This document shows, piece by piece, positions 10,143 to 21,277 of a DNA stretch of 64,000 bases; the stretch's first letter is position 1, and every line of letters starts with the position of its first letter. The translations under genes were made by a program, and so were the position numbers. The notes beneath the pieces were generated by a model. It made no database searches. It worked only from the letters and a program-made list of their open reading frames with translations, and had not been told where the DNA came from. This DNA is from Mucidula mucida (lineage: Eukaryota > Basidiomycota > Agaricomycetes > Agaricales > Physalacriaceae), in assembly GCA_015501055.1 (NCBI GenBank), contig JADNYV010000012.1:186001-250000 (forward strand), read 5' to 3'.

Positions 10143-12433
10143 ATGCATCATGCTATAGCGGACACCGAAGATCCGACGACCCAGATATCATGGCCGTCGC
10201 GCAGAATGAACGATCCGTCGTCCGTCGTCGCGCCCCGCGTTGAGGACCGGAGCAGCAGTCAAACACCTGTGCAAGAGGCAGCCGCGAAAGCAAATGATAC
10301 TTTACCAACTAAGCGCAGATTGTCGACGTGGAACCTGATTACCCTCAGTATATCGATGGCTGGAGCTCAAATAGCGTGGACAGTCGAGCTGGGGTGCGCA
10401 ACGTGTCTGCCAGGCGGCTCGACTTACTTATCGTCATTTAGCTACGGAACACCCTTCCTGCTCACCCTGGGCATCTCCGAGCAGGTTACCTCGCTCGTCT
10501 GGCTCGCTGGCCCGATTAGTGGACTGATTGCACAACCCGTTATTGGTACGCATGTCTGGAATCGCAGGATAACCCCGTTAATCCGAATATACAGGTGCTA
10601 TCTCCGACTCTTCCACCTCCAGATACCGGCGCAGAATTTGGATCGCAGGCTCGACAGTAGTTCTCGTCTTTGTACCCTCATCCTCGCCTATTGTGAGGCT
10701 TTAGCCGCATTCTTCGTTGACCTGCTTGGCATAGGCGCAGGAGATTGGGATGAACGACGGAACAAGCAGGTCTGTCGCCTGACTAGGTCGATTACCCTTC
10801 ACATAAACTCATCCATGGATCCAAGGTGGCCAATGTCGCGATCGGCTTTGCTGTTACAGCCTTTTACCTCTTGGACTTCGCATTAAACGCACTACAAGCT
10901 TCTCTGAGGAATCTACTCTTGGATATCACGCCTGCTTCCCAACTGAACGCGGGCAATGCTTGGCATGGTCGGATGACTCACGCAGGAAACATCGTGGGCT
11001 TTGGGATTGGGTTTCTTCCACTGGCCCAATTCCCCTTGCTCGAGTTATTTGGTGGGACACAATTCCGCAAATTCTGCATACTCTGCATAATCATTCTCGT
11101 CGTGACGGTCAGCATCACCTGCTACTATCACGAGGAGGAAGAACGACCCGCCGCCAAGAAGGAAAGCAAATTCCGAGAAGTCTTGGACAACATCTACACG
11201 GCGATTGTGAACCTTCCAAAGCCCATCCGACGCGTCTGTTACGTTCAGCTATTCGCATTTATGGGCTGGTTCCCTTTCTTATTCTACGCGCAAGTATCGT
11301 TTTGATCGTTCGCAATCTTGGTCTAAACATTATCTATAGAACCACCTATGTCGGTCAAGTTATGGCTCGTGAGATCGGAGGAGAACCCGATCCCGACTTT
11401 GCTACTCGAAAGGGAGAGCTTGCAATGCTATTCTACAGCATTGGTTGGTACTTCTATCTCCGAGTACTAAGCGAAACTTACCCGCTCTAGTTGGCGTCGT
11501 ATCCGGAACCATCTTACCTCACCTCGCCAGTCGAGATCGTAGACTGATGGCCCACAAGGAAGACGTCGACGAGGATGCAGAGATTACTCGTATCCGCAAC
11601 ACTATACGAGAATGGAGAGCCGAGGCCGCTCGCAGGGGAAAACCATTGAGACTACCTGTCATGCCGTTCCTGTTAAGGAATATCTGGATGGGCGCCATGT
11701 TGTGGTTCAGTCTGCTGATGCTTTGCACTGTACTGGTAAAGACAGTCACACAGGTAAGCTTTCGCCGACATTAATTGACATTCCTCTCACGTTCATCCAG
11801 GCTACTATTTTCGTTGCTCTCGTGGGAGTATCGTGGTCTGTCGCGATGTGGGCACCGTTTGCAATCATTATGGAGGTGACTCGGAGAATGTCATTCATCG
11901 TGATGCGATGCTTACATCTTATCAGTTGCTCAAGGAGATATCCTCGCCGTCAACAGTTGTCAGACCTGCGCACACTCGGACGTTGTCTACTCCCGGTCTT
12001 CGCGTGGGCGAACGTCAACCTCTGCTACGCCGGCGCTCTCTGGATGAATTCGACGCCGGCTCTGACGACATACCTCCTGCAACACCCGTTGCAGGAGGAA
12101 CCATCCTCGGAGTTCATAACCTTGCAATCGTGATGCCGCAGTTCATCGTATCTTTAGCCGCCAGTATCATATTCCGGGTTGTCGACAAGCAGGTTGACGG
12201 TGACCCTATGAATGATAATGTCTACTTTGGAAAGAATGGTGTTGTTTGGGTCTTGCGGTTTGGGGGCCTCTGTACACTGTTTGGGTACGTTATACTCGCA
12301 TTGTTTTTCTAGCTCTCGACTGACTCGGTGTAGTGCTCTAATCGCCCGAATGGTGCCACCGACACCTACGGAGAAGGCCATGAGAAGACGGCTGGGAGAA
12401 ATGAAGCTTCTGCAGTCCAGTAATATGCCTTAA
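10143..12433 (+). CDS. GPH/SUT-type sugar–proton symporter (major facilitator)
   Basis: After a polar N-terminus the protein shows WNLITLSISMAGAQIAWTVE and LVWLAGPISGLIAQPVIG, the signature of glycoside-pentoside-hexuronide/sucrose-type carriers. It continues with GAGDWDERRNKQ, FALNALQASLRNLLLDI and NAWHGRMTHAGN, and ends ARMVPPTPTEKAMRR. Roughly twelve membrane segments can be traced, so it should lie in the plasma or vacuolar membrane and carry di- or monosaccharide with protons. Several short introns are present. One, at about 11290–11339, reads correctly only with a GC–AG donor (GCAAGT). In the fourth membrane segment the frame breaks at 10669–10671: adding one T to the TTT run restores VFCTLILAYCEALAAF, whereas as written a stop follows. 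Substrate cannot be told from sequence. Confidence 0.85.
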
Positions 12434-12542
12434 TTCTCTTCTTTTGTTCGATCTATCGCATTGTTCTGCTAATCGTTGGGTTTGAGAATTTGTTGGGCTA
12501 TTTATCTAGGACATCCGCTGCACATCCAAGTTGCTTTGTCGT

Positions 12543-15105
12543 CTACGTTGTAAGAATACATATAATGAAGTCGCAATTATCACAGAGTGGCGTTGCTAGA
12601 AATTGACATGGTATCATGGTCACTGGAAGAGGGTTGGCTTTGAACAATTCCTGCAGTACGCTAATGGCTAATTTCAAGGAGTTTGAGACTCGAAATCCGA
12701 TGGAGAGATCAACATACCAGTGTTCCCAGTTGACGGAACATGAAATAGACGAACAGACAACGCACACTTCCAAAAGACTTCCAGATCACTTTGGGACCTC
12801 AGAATTTCGAGTTCCGATGTATTAATCCCTGTAAACAGTCAGTAGATGCATGCATTGGATGACGAACAATTATACCTGCACCGTCAGAAAAGCTCATACT
12901 CAAACAAGACGCTGTACTGTCCGGGAACTTGGATATTTGCCACCGAATGCTCTTGTTGCTCGCGGAGTCTAAATAGTATGTTAGAAGGAACGAAGGTCGA
13001 GAAAAAAGCGTCGCGGGTACCAGAGCTTAGAAGGGGCACTCGGTCTTCGGTAACGACTTCGCCGTCGTCGTCAACCGAGAAACGCCCACTATGCAAGAGA
13101 ACTTGCTTTTCTACCAATGCGGCCTTTGGTATAGCCTTGACAGACGCGTATATGACAACCGCATGTCTATCTCGGTCCTACAGGTATTAAGTTGTGAGAG
13201 AGGAGCCTTTACTGGAAATGTAAGTCTTCACCTTCTGGAGTTTAAGATGCAGGTTGGAGACGGTCTGGAAATGCATTGGATCTGAAAGCCAGAAGACAAC
13301 AAGCTGACTGTGTCCACGCCATCCACCAGAGTTCTCGCTCAAGGCAGTCACAATCCGATCCGCATGCTGCGTCGAAAGCACTGTTTCCAATGTCAATGAG
13401 CGCGGACTAGGTAAAGAAAGATCGCTCGGGATCATCCCAATCTGGCCTGACACAAAGATCCTCGCGTCTGCCTATATAACGCGATGATGAGGTTGGTCTA
13501 GGTAGTAAAAACTGTCGACGCACCAAGATAGATTGTGAATATGGACCAATGTTGGCCGGAGCCCAATAGCTAAGGCTCTGGACGTGCAATGCCTGTCGAT
13601 CCGAGCCGCTGTACGCCACACAGTCCAGTCGAACGCGGTATGGCGATGGAAGGTCCACAGCAACACATGCACGCGCAGGAGGGCTCGTGCCGAAAGAGGC
13701 CGCGTAGACTGCGTTGACTTGAGTGAACAGGTCCATCGAGGAGATGAAGAGATTGATGTTGACACAGTCTGATAACTGAAGGTGCCAATGGGAGAGTTTT
13801 TCTTGATGTATATCAGTTTATAATGATATGGAGCGACAATAACTTGCCCACCTCGTAGAAGCTCAAAACAGGAAGACACTTCGTCACTGATAGAAAGATC
13901 GCGCGTGTCGAGCACGGTTTGTATGTTTGCTACAGCAGCCCAATTTCCTCGTTTGATCGAAGACGCAGGATGATAGGATGATCCTTCTGATGATTGCGAA
14001 AGGGATGTATCAAGAATGACGATTTCTCGTCCAGTGACATTGGTTCGCCCGAGTTTCCTTCAACAGTGGAGGTATACGGACAGTTTCTGGGTCGAAAGAC
14101 TCCAATTTGGGAACAAGCGTGGCACTTTTGATTCGTAGATACGCGACCGTAGCAAAATCGTTATCTGAATGGATGACAACTTCAGTTTCGTCCCTGCTCA
14201 TTCATTGGCTTTAAGTTGTGTTGTAGCGCAATGTACTCACAGCTGTATTCTACTTTTGAACAGAGGGCAATCCAAGGTAAGGCTTTCATATTCGCCGCCC
14301 TCGCCACAGATATGTGATCCGTAAAGTGTATTCTGCGATTCATCGAAGGCTGGACGAAACAGAGATCCATAGAAAGCCTACCAGCTTGAAGAGTATTTCC
14401 TCCATTTCACCGAGGGACTTTCCCAGGTGGTTCTTTGTCAAACCGATACCCGCAACTTTGATCAACACGACATGCATTCCGGCATCTATCATTTCGAGTA
14501 GCAATTCGGCTTGGGACCGCTGCCAAAGGTAACACAACGCGACGAGCGATAGTCTTCGGCACCTACGACGCGTCAATAGCTGGGAAATGTGGCGCTATGA
14601 AAGCAATTTACACATGTTCCACCCTCACGCGTTGATAATTTGAAAGTATGGCGCCGACAGACACGCCTGCGATATCGGGATGTTTATTCTGAGAGATGTC
14701 ATTTATATTCACTCGTAATGAGGAAACTTACTTTGACCTCGGCCAACAACTCGTACAAGTCCTCTGTTTCATCGCCGATTACACCAGTGGTGGAAGCTCG
14801 GCCACCATACTCGGAACCTTGCTCAACGGCTGTGCCCCGAATTACCCTGCGATATAGAGGTACATCGAGTGCTTTTGCGACAAATTCGATCGCGTCTTGT
14901 CCCACTGTCTGGTACATGTATGAGTCCAATTCCTCTAATTACACAGTTTTGAGTCCTCGATGGTTATACGATATTGGTGATGAGCACCTTTCCCAGGCTC
15001 GGGGCCCAGAGATGCAGCCGCTACAAGTTCATGGCCATTTCTGGCACAGTGAAGAAGATTGAAGCAACTGTCCTTGCCACCGCTCAGCAGAGCAACGTAC
15101 TTCAT
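12543..15105 (-). CDS. DPH6: Diphthine–ammonia ligase
   Basis: The start at 15105 gives MKYVALLSGGKDSCFNLL, with the SGGKDS pyrophosphate-binding loop of N-type ATP pyrophosphatases. Next come GGRASTTGVIGDETEDLYEL, GIGLTKNHLGKSLGEM and HICGEGGEYESLTLDCPLF, all diagnostic of DPH6. After the ligase domain come the two RidA-like domains of fungal Dph6: the first contains LHVQSLSYWAPANIGPYSQS and RIFVSGQIGMIP, the second LFTQVNAVYAASFGTSPPAR followed by an ALVEKQVLLHSG region and a LPVTMIPCQFLATP end. The enzyme amidates diphthine on elongation factor 2 in the cytoplasm. About ten short introns are present. Near 14054–14056 the frame shifts between IPPLLKE and NVTGREIVILD; a one-base insertion or a 96-nt intron could explain it. 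It is divergent from FRS1. Confidence 0.9.
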
Positions 15106-15200
15106 GGGCGAGGAAAGGCAAGCGATCGGATGACGGACCGATCATCCGTTCGCATCAATCCATCCATCACGTGGATACCTTGACTCGATCTCTCTCCAAA
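15106..15200. promoter_or_regulatory. 95-bp shared promoter of DPH6 and FRS1
   Basis: The start codons of the two divergently transcribed genes are only 95 bp apart, so both 5' leaders and any core promoter must fit here. I see no clear TATA box. CGGATGACGG and inverted ATCCGT/ACGGAT elements lie near 15126–15152. Co-regulation of the two translation genes is an inference. Confidence 0.6.
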
Positions 15201-17550
15201 ATGCCCACCGTTGCCGTTGATAAAGCAGACCTCTGGGAACGACTTGGACAGGAATTCAGTGCGATTTTAATCCTGTCCGACTGACTGAAATTTGACTTGC
15301 TCTCCAGCGACAGAGGAATTTGATGTTCTCTGTTTTGAATATGGCCTAGAACTCGACGAAGATGTGCGCATCTCTTCATCACGATTCCATCCGGTATTTA
15401 CCCAACGTTTAGACAACAGAGGAAGTAGAGGAAGCCAAGAAGAAAGGATTACCGACAGAACGTCCTGTACGTTTTCATTTGATCCCCTACATCGCGTTTT
15501 GACTGGCCACCAGCAATTGAAAATCGAAATACCTGCAAATCGGTACGGTAGACCGTGCACCTTTTGTCAAACTGCCAACGACTACTAGATATGACTTGCT
15601 CTGTATTGAAGGCATCGCGCGTAACCTTCGGACGTTCCTTGGCAAGGCAAAGGCACCTACCTACAAGCTCGTCTATCCCCCCGGCGGAGAGAATGACCTC
15701 CTAACAGTGACAATCGATGCAGAGGTATGTCTGCGCCGTAAATTGTCTCCAGCTCTGCATTAAGACTGGTCCAGACGCAAAAAATCCGCCCATTATTCGC
15801 GTGCGCCATCCTTCGCAACATCACCTTCACACCGCAATCGTATGCCTCCTTCATCGACCTTCAGGATAAGCTACACCAGAACATTTGTCGGCGGCGGCAG
15901 CTTGTTGCCATCGGAACTCATGATCTCGACACTGTTCAAGGTCCCTTCAGATACGAGGCTCGTCCACCTAAGGACATCAAATTTGCGCCGTTGAATAAAG
16001 AAACGGAGTACACTGCCGAGGAACTGATGACTGTGTACGAAGTATGTATACTGACTTTTGCATGCATTGATGTGTACTCAAACGGAACCACAGTCTGATA
16101 AGCAACTCTCGAAATACCTGCACATTATTCGAGACTCCCCGGTATACCCCATCATATACGATGCCAAAGATCGCGTGCTCTCTATGCCACCAATCATCAA
16201 TTCGAATCACAGCAAAATTACATTGAACACAAAAAATGTCTTCATCGATGTGACTGCCACCGACAAGACTAAACTTGACATCGTCGTGAACATTGTCGCA
16301 ACAATGTTCTCCGAATATTGCGCGGAGCCCTTCACGTATGCTACATACATTTTCCCTCTTGCTCAGTTCTCATTATTGCATCAGTATTGAACCCGTCAAA
16401 ATTATCTCGCATACTGGCGAGCCGAGCATCACACCTGACATTTCTCCCCGAAAAACAGTGGCTCACACCTCTTACATCAACAGTTGTACAGGTCTCAGCT
16501 TGACTACTGCCGAAGTTGTTCCACTTCTAAAGAAGATGACTCTTGACGCCAATGCTGCAACCGACGACTCTTCGAAGGACAGTATTAATGTGACCATTCC
16601 GTGCACGCGACCCGATATCCTGCACGAATGTGATATAATGGAAGATGCAGCCATCGCGTATGGTTTCAATAATCTACCTCACACCTTCCCCGCAACGGCA
16701 ACAGTCGGACAGCCCTCCGCAATCAGTAAACTATCGGATATCATACGGATCGAGTGGGCGTTGGCCGGATGGGTTGAGGTCCTACCTTTGACTTTGGTAT
16801 GCTCATGTTATTTTCCCGGTGCGCTCTCAACTTGACTTTTTTCTCAGTGTTCCTTGGAAGAGAATTTCGACTATCTCAACCATACTGACAAAAAGTGGAC
16901 CTCGACGGCGGTACGTATTGCCAATCCCAAGACATTAGAGTTTCAAGTTGTGCGCACAACATTACTCCCTGGGTTACTCAAAACCGTCCGAGAGAATCGG
17001 TCGCATACATTACCAGTGAAGATTTTCGAGACAGGAGATATTGTCGTTCAAGATCGTACCCGTGAAAGGCAGGCGCGGAATATTCGCCACGCAGGTGTGG
17101 TCTGGTGTAACAAACCGCCGGGTTCGAGGTTATACATGGCGTATTGGACCGGGCGATGAAGATGCTGGAGGTGCCGCGTATCCGGAGTGACGATTATGAG
17201 AAAGATACGGGGTACTATCTCAAAGAGACTGAAGGTCTGAACTCCCTTCTTCGCCCATGAAGTTGATCCCTGACAGATGATTGACAGACCCAGCGTACTT
17301 TCCAGGAAGAGCGGCGACGATCTATTACCGCCCACCGCCTACCAAGCACACACATTTGTCGGACTTGAAACATAAGCTAGAAGCGACGCTGCATACCAAT
17401 GCAAGAAGAGATATCGAGTTAGGCACGCTTGGCGTCTTGCATCCCAGTGTCTTGGAGAAGTTCGAGATCGGGTACCCTTGCTCGGCCGTGGAGTTCTCTC
17501 TTGAACCATTCAAGAAGGAGATGCAGAAGATCTGGACCAACGATGTATAG
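15201..17550 (+). CDS. FRS1: Phenylalanyl-tRNA synthetase beta subunit, cytoplasmic
   Basis: [16 protein letters not shown] opens the protein, and splicing gives [32 protein letters not shown] and [13 protein letters not shown], the conserved N-terminus of the eukaryotic PheRS beta chain. Later segments include [15 protein letters not shown] (B3/4 editing region), [37 protein letters not shown], the [15 protein letters not shown] core and [16 protein letters not shown] near the end. The alpha2-beta2 enzyme charges tRNA-Phe in the cytosol. Introns are about 50 nt. At 17112–17114 the AAA run lacks one A: adding it gives [18 protein letters not shown], whereas the frame as written stops at 17157–17159. 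Since the gene is essential, a sequencing deletion is more likely than a real break. Confidence 0.93.
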
Positions 17551-17751
17551 GCGTGTATGCGTTGTGAATGTAAGATGTGTTTGTATCTTTGCCGTCGTGT
17601 ATAGATTCAAATCCGGTGTTGATTTCGAAATAGAATGAAATTTTGTGTCATTAATGGCGAGAGTGGCACGCATTTCTCAACGTCGAATGAGACCATGCTG
17701 TTGTAAGGAAGAACCAAGCTCGCAGTACGGTTTGTTGTATGAAATCGTCGA

Positions 17752-19112
17752 TTACACTTGTTGGTTCATAATTACAACTTTCAGGTCCTCTCCCTTCATG
17801 ACACACTGCAAAGCTTCAACCGACTTCGATAATGGAAAAACGGCGGTGATCATAGGCTTCAAGTTGATTTTACCACTAGCGATTAGCCCAATAGCTGTCT
17901 GGAAGCAGCCGACGGTGTATCGAACACTGCCAATCACATCCAATTCTTTTACGACAATCATCGATGTCGGGAAGGTGTTGAGCGGGCGGCCAAGACCAGC
18001 TTGCACATCTAACCAAGAAAAGTCAAAAGTCAATTTCCATTTTATAGACCGCTATGACTTACAGGTACCGCCAGGGTGCACGAATGACATGCCCGCCGCC
18101 ATGCATGCCTCTGCTCCCGAAGCCTCTACAGCGATGTCGACACCCCACGTTTCTAGACCAGCATCAGTCATGCTTTGCATCTTGAAAGCGTCGGCCCATT
18201 CAAGGATGTCTTGATCTGCTAAACGGACTGGTGAGACGGCAGAGTAATCCGCCCACAAGGATTTGGCAAAGTCGACGCGTTTCTGAGAAATGTCGAAGGC
18301 GAGGATTTTGGAGACTCCGTATGCTCGAGCGACGGCCATGATTAGACAACCAAGAGGCCCACATCCGCTACGTTGTGTCAATTATTGCGACGAGACTTGG
18401 ATTCAGAGCTTACAACACGGCAAGGGTCTGTCCAGCACCAAATCTAGCACGTTTCGCTATTTGTATAGCAACGGCTAAAGGCTGAATGCAACCGCCTTCT
18501 TCCCAGCTTACAGAGTCGGGCACCTTCACCAAGAAGTCAGATTCACAGACATAGTATTGAGATAGAGCTGGGTGAGATATTGACGCGTTAAAACGCGTTA
18601 TGAACTGAAAAGTTCACGTCACGTACTTCCTTGAACTTCCATGAAACCTGCTTGTCGGAATGTCCTGCAAAGGTTTGTCTTGCCGCGCTTGCAGTTGAAA
18701 CATCTATGAGTACAGCGCTTGAGAATGAAAGCAAGGGTTGATGCATTTAGGCTTACTTCCGACAAGAAAAGAATGGCTCAATGGCGACACGGTCACCGAC
18801 ACTGACATCCTTGACATTCTCCCCGATTTGGACTACTGTTCCGACCGACTCGTGTCCCAAGACAACGGGGTCCGTCATGATTTCCCGTCCAACACCGAAG
18901 TGTCTGTAGATATGCATCTAGATTGGGAGTTAGCGCGGCACAATGATATGAACGACTCGAATGGCACTCACGTCCGTTCCACAGATACCAGTAGCTTCAA
19001 GCTTGACCTTCACACCGTCCTTGTTCACCGGGGGTATAGGAACATCCTTGATTTCAATGGTCATGGCCTTCATAAGGACACATGCTTTATTAGAGGAAGA
19101 CTCGTGGGTCAT
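17752..19112 (-). CDS. Zinc-dependent polyol dehydrogenase (xylitol/sorbitol type)
   Basis: The protein belongs to the medium-chain dehydrogenase family. The N-terminus carries VKVKLEATGICGTD with the catalytic-zinc cysteine, followed by LGHESVGTVV with the zinc histidine and glutamate. The structural-zinc lobe is CRKCFNCKRGKTNLC. The Rossmann fold shows CGPLGCLIMAVARAYG and KILAFDISQKRVDFAK. The last exon contains IVVKELDVIGSVRYTVGCF, typical of xylitol/L-arabinitol dehydrogenases. It would oxidise a pentitol or hexitol to the ketose with NAD. At least five introns of about 50 nt are present. Exact substrate (xylitol, L-arabinitol or sorbitol) cannot be fixed by eye. A MITE starts 280 bp upstream of the start codon, inside the likely promoter. 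Confidence 0.88.
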
Positions 19113-19392
19113 ATTCGCGGAGAAGGGGAGTGGGAGGGAAATAGCTTTGGGCAGGCAAGAGAGGTCGGTTATTTAAATAAATACGTCTTCGGATGGATCT
19201 GGTGAGTGCTGATCAGATTTCAAACGGCTAGTGTCATCGTGCACCGGTGGGAACGTCAGCGAAAGTTGAACATCTTAAAGGTGCAAAACGTGCGGCAACG
19301 ATTCAGAGAACGCGATCAGGTAAAGAACAGAACATTCCCTTCGTAAGAACGAACATTCTAGGCAGGAATTGAGATCGAGAAAGGCTGCTTAA

Positions 19393-19554
19393 GAGCCTGT
19401 TTGGATACTGGCAGCGGCAGTTCTGCCGCTGCCGCTGCGAGTGGCTGTGCACTGCCGGCAAGTGCCGCAGAGTGCTCACTGCTACTTTCTCGTGTTCAGC
19501 GCCACACGGAAGGCGCCGCCGGACTACTAGAGTTCTGAGAATGTCTCATAATGA
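19393..19554 (+). repeat. Left terminal inverted repeat of the MITE
   Basis: This 162-bp arm is nearly the reverse complement of 19994–20151. Differences include a 4-base GTTC insertion in this arm near 19420 and a few substitutions near 19522–19528. A GC-rich inner palindrome, GGCAGCGGCAG...CTGCCGCTGCC, could fold into a hairpin on its own. Confidence 0.9.
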
Positions 19555-19993
19555 CTATTTGGTACTATTGGGACCGCTAAAGTAGTGGAAGTATGACTAT
19601 AATGAGGAGACAATGTAGAATTGACCTATACCACCTTCTGGTGAGCCATCATCTCTATCTATTGTGATGCCATGCATGGTGAGTAGTGTATTCATGTAAG
19701 GGCATAATATGAGAGTGTTTGAGAAGCCCAAGCCCCTCTTCCATTGCTAAACGCTGGATAGAGACCTGTCAGGATGCAGAATATTGAATTGAGCATAATC
19801 CTATGTTTAAGGTGGGATGCGAAGGGCATAACTGCTTTTAGTTGCATAAATAGACCTCTGGGTACCTTCCCGCTTTATTGAAACAGTGCAAAGTGTATGT
19901 TCATGCTCCGGAACTACTTAGCTTCGCAGTACATCCATATTCACTCTGGGGGTCAATGGCAGACACGTTGGTAGTTTTTTAAGGCGTAATACT

Positions 19994-20151
19994 TCATTAT
20001 GAGACATTCTCAGAACTCTAGAACTCCGGCGGCGCCTTCCGTGTGGCGCTGAACACGAGAAAGTAGCAGTGAGCACTCTGCGGCACTTGCCGGCAGTGCA
20101 CAGCCACTCGCAGCGGCAGCGGCATGCCGCTGCCAGTATCCAAACAGGCTC
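19994..20151 (-). repeat. Right terminal inverted repeat of the MITE
   Basis: This 158-bp arm mirrors the left arm and ends CCAAACAGGCTC next to the TAA duplication. Full pairing of the two arms would give a long foldback hairpin with a loop of about 440 bases. Confidence 0.9.
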
Positions 20152-20400
20152 TAAGAGAACTGGAAACGTTCAGGAGGATGATAGTAAGGAGGAGTTAGCT
20201 TGGTTAGTTACCGAGTCTCCCTTGAGTGCCTTCCGCGCGTCGGATCTACCCGTATGGCTCAATAGAGATCCGACCGTATATCCAAGTTACATATGCGTGG
20301 TACTACTGTGAGGGTTGAAGTCAGTCTGGATGGTCCTTTCTTATGTTCTAATTCGGTCATTGCAATATAGATACATCGATAAATCTAAACCACTGTCCTG

Positions 20401-20987
20401 TCACTTTCGCAGCTCCAATAAACCTTGTATCGCCTTCTCCGTCTGAATCTCGGTGGAATCCTCCACAGGTACGACGACAACATCTGATTCCCCTTCCGGA
20501 CTCTCCAGCGTCGCGAGTTGACTGTCGAGCATGGTGACCTTCATGAAATGCCCTTGTCTCTTTGACATTCGATCCAGCAGCACCTCACGCGGCCCCTTGA
20601 TGAACACGAAATATGTCTTTGCCCCAGTTTCTCCTGTCGAGTCTCCCGAGGAGGATTTCCCTCTCAAGATTTCTCGGTAGCATTTTCTCAAGGCGGAGCA
20701 AGCCAGGACGACGCTTCCTTTAGCTAGATTCTCTAGACCTGCTTTGCGAATGATCGCTAGCCATGGTTCACGATCTGCATCGTTGAGTGGTATTCCGGCG
20801 GACATCTTTGCTACATTTGCAGCTGGATGCAGATCGTCGCCATCGATGAAGGGCATATCGAGGGCAGTTGCTATAGCTTGGCCGAGTGTCGATTTGCCAG
20901 TGCCAGAGACACCCTTGTGTAGTTTTAAGTACATGAACAAGATAAAGAGAAGGCACCGACCATGACTATGATGATGGCTGGTTCCAT
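20401..20987 (-). CDS. Gluconokinase
   Basis: Two exons (20987–20961 and 20913–20401) give a 179-residue protein, the usual length for thermoresistant GntK-type gluconokinases. The P-loop GVSGTGKST spans the start of exon 2. It is followed by MPFIDGDDLHPAANVAKM, GIPLNDADREPWL, VVLACSALRKCYREILRG and KRQGHFMKVTMLDSQLATLE, all family signatures. The enzyme phosphorylates D-gluconate to 6-phosphogluconate, entering the pentose phosphate pathway in the cytosol. The first intron uses an unusual GTCGGT donor. The gene is divergent from GCN1, with 290 bp between starts. Confidence 0.93.
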
Positions 20988-21237
20988 CGTGGATTGTTGA
21001 GGAAATTGCAAGGTCCCCGGAGGAACACAGCGATATCAAGGACAGATTCAAACGGATATCGGCCCGTGCAACCCGACCGATCCTCACAGCTGGGATGTAC
21101 AATTCATCTACCAAGACGTTTGGGTGGGACTTCAGAACGCGAAGGGAGACTCCAATCCTGCATTCCACAGAAAGAAAAGATAGAAGAGCCGCAAAAAGGA
21201 GCGGATCCGAACTTCGACTCATGACTTTAGCGTCTGC

Positions 21238-21251
21238 TTAGGGTTAGGGTT
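21238..21251 (+). promoter_or_regulatory. Telomere-type repeat in the gluconokinase/GCN1 promoter
   Basis: TTAGGGTTAGGGTT lies 27–40 bp upstream of the GCN1 start codon, inside the divergent promoter. Such telo-boxes bind Tbf1/Rap1-like Myb factors in other fungi and occur upstream of translation genes. Function here is inferred. With only two units, it could also be a scar or chance. Confidence 0.55.
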
Positions 21252-21277
21252 CAACTTTTCTTGACGATCTTCAACAC

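Larger units (their letters stand above)
19393..20151. mobile_element. PIF/Harbinger-like MITE with long terminal inverted repeats
   Basis: This 759-bp element has inverted termini of about 160 bp that begin GAGCCTGTTTGGATACTGG. It is flanked on both sides by TAA (19390–19392 and 20152–20154). A TWA-type 3-bp duplication and a GRGCCTGTTTGG end are typical of PIF/Harbinger-derived Tourist MITEs. The roughly 440-bp centre encodes no transposase, so the element is non-autonomous. It sits between the polyol dehydrogenase and gluconokinase genes. The close match of the two arms suggests a fairly recent insertion. Confidence 0.88.

Noticed and set aside
21238..21251. Telomere or chromosome end
   Set aside because: Only two TTAGGG units, with genes on both sides; best read as a promoter element or chance.
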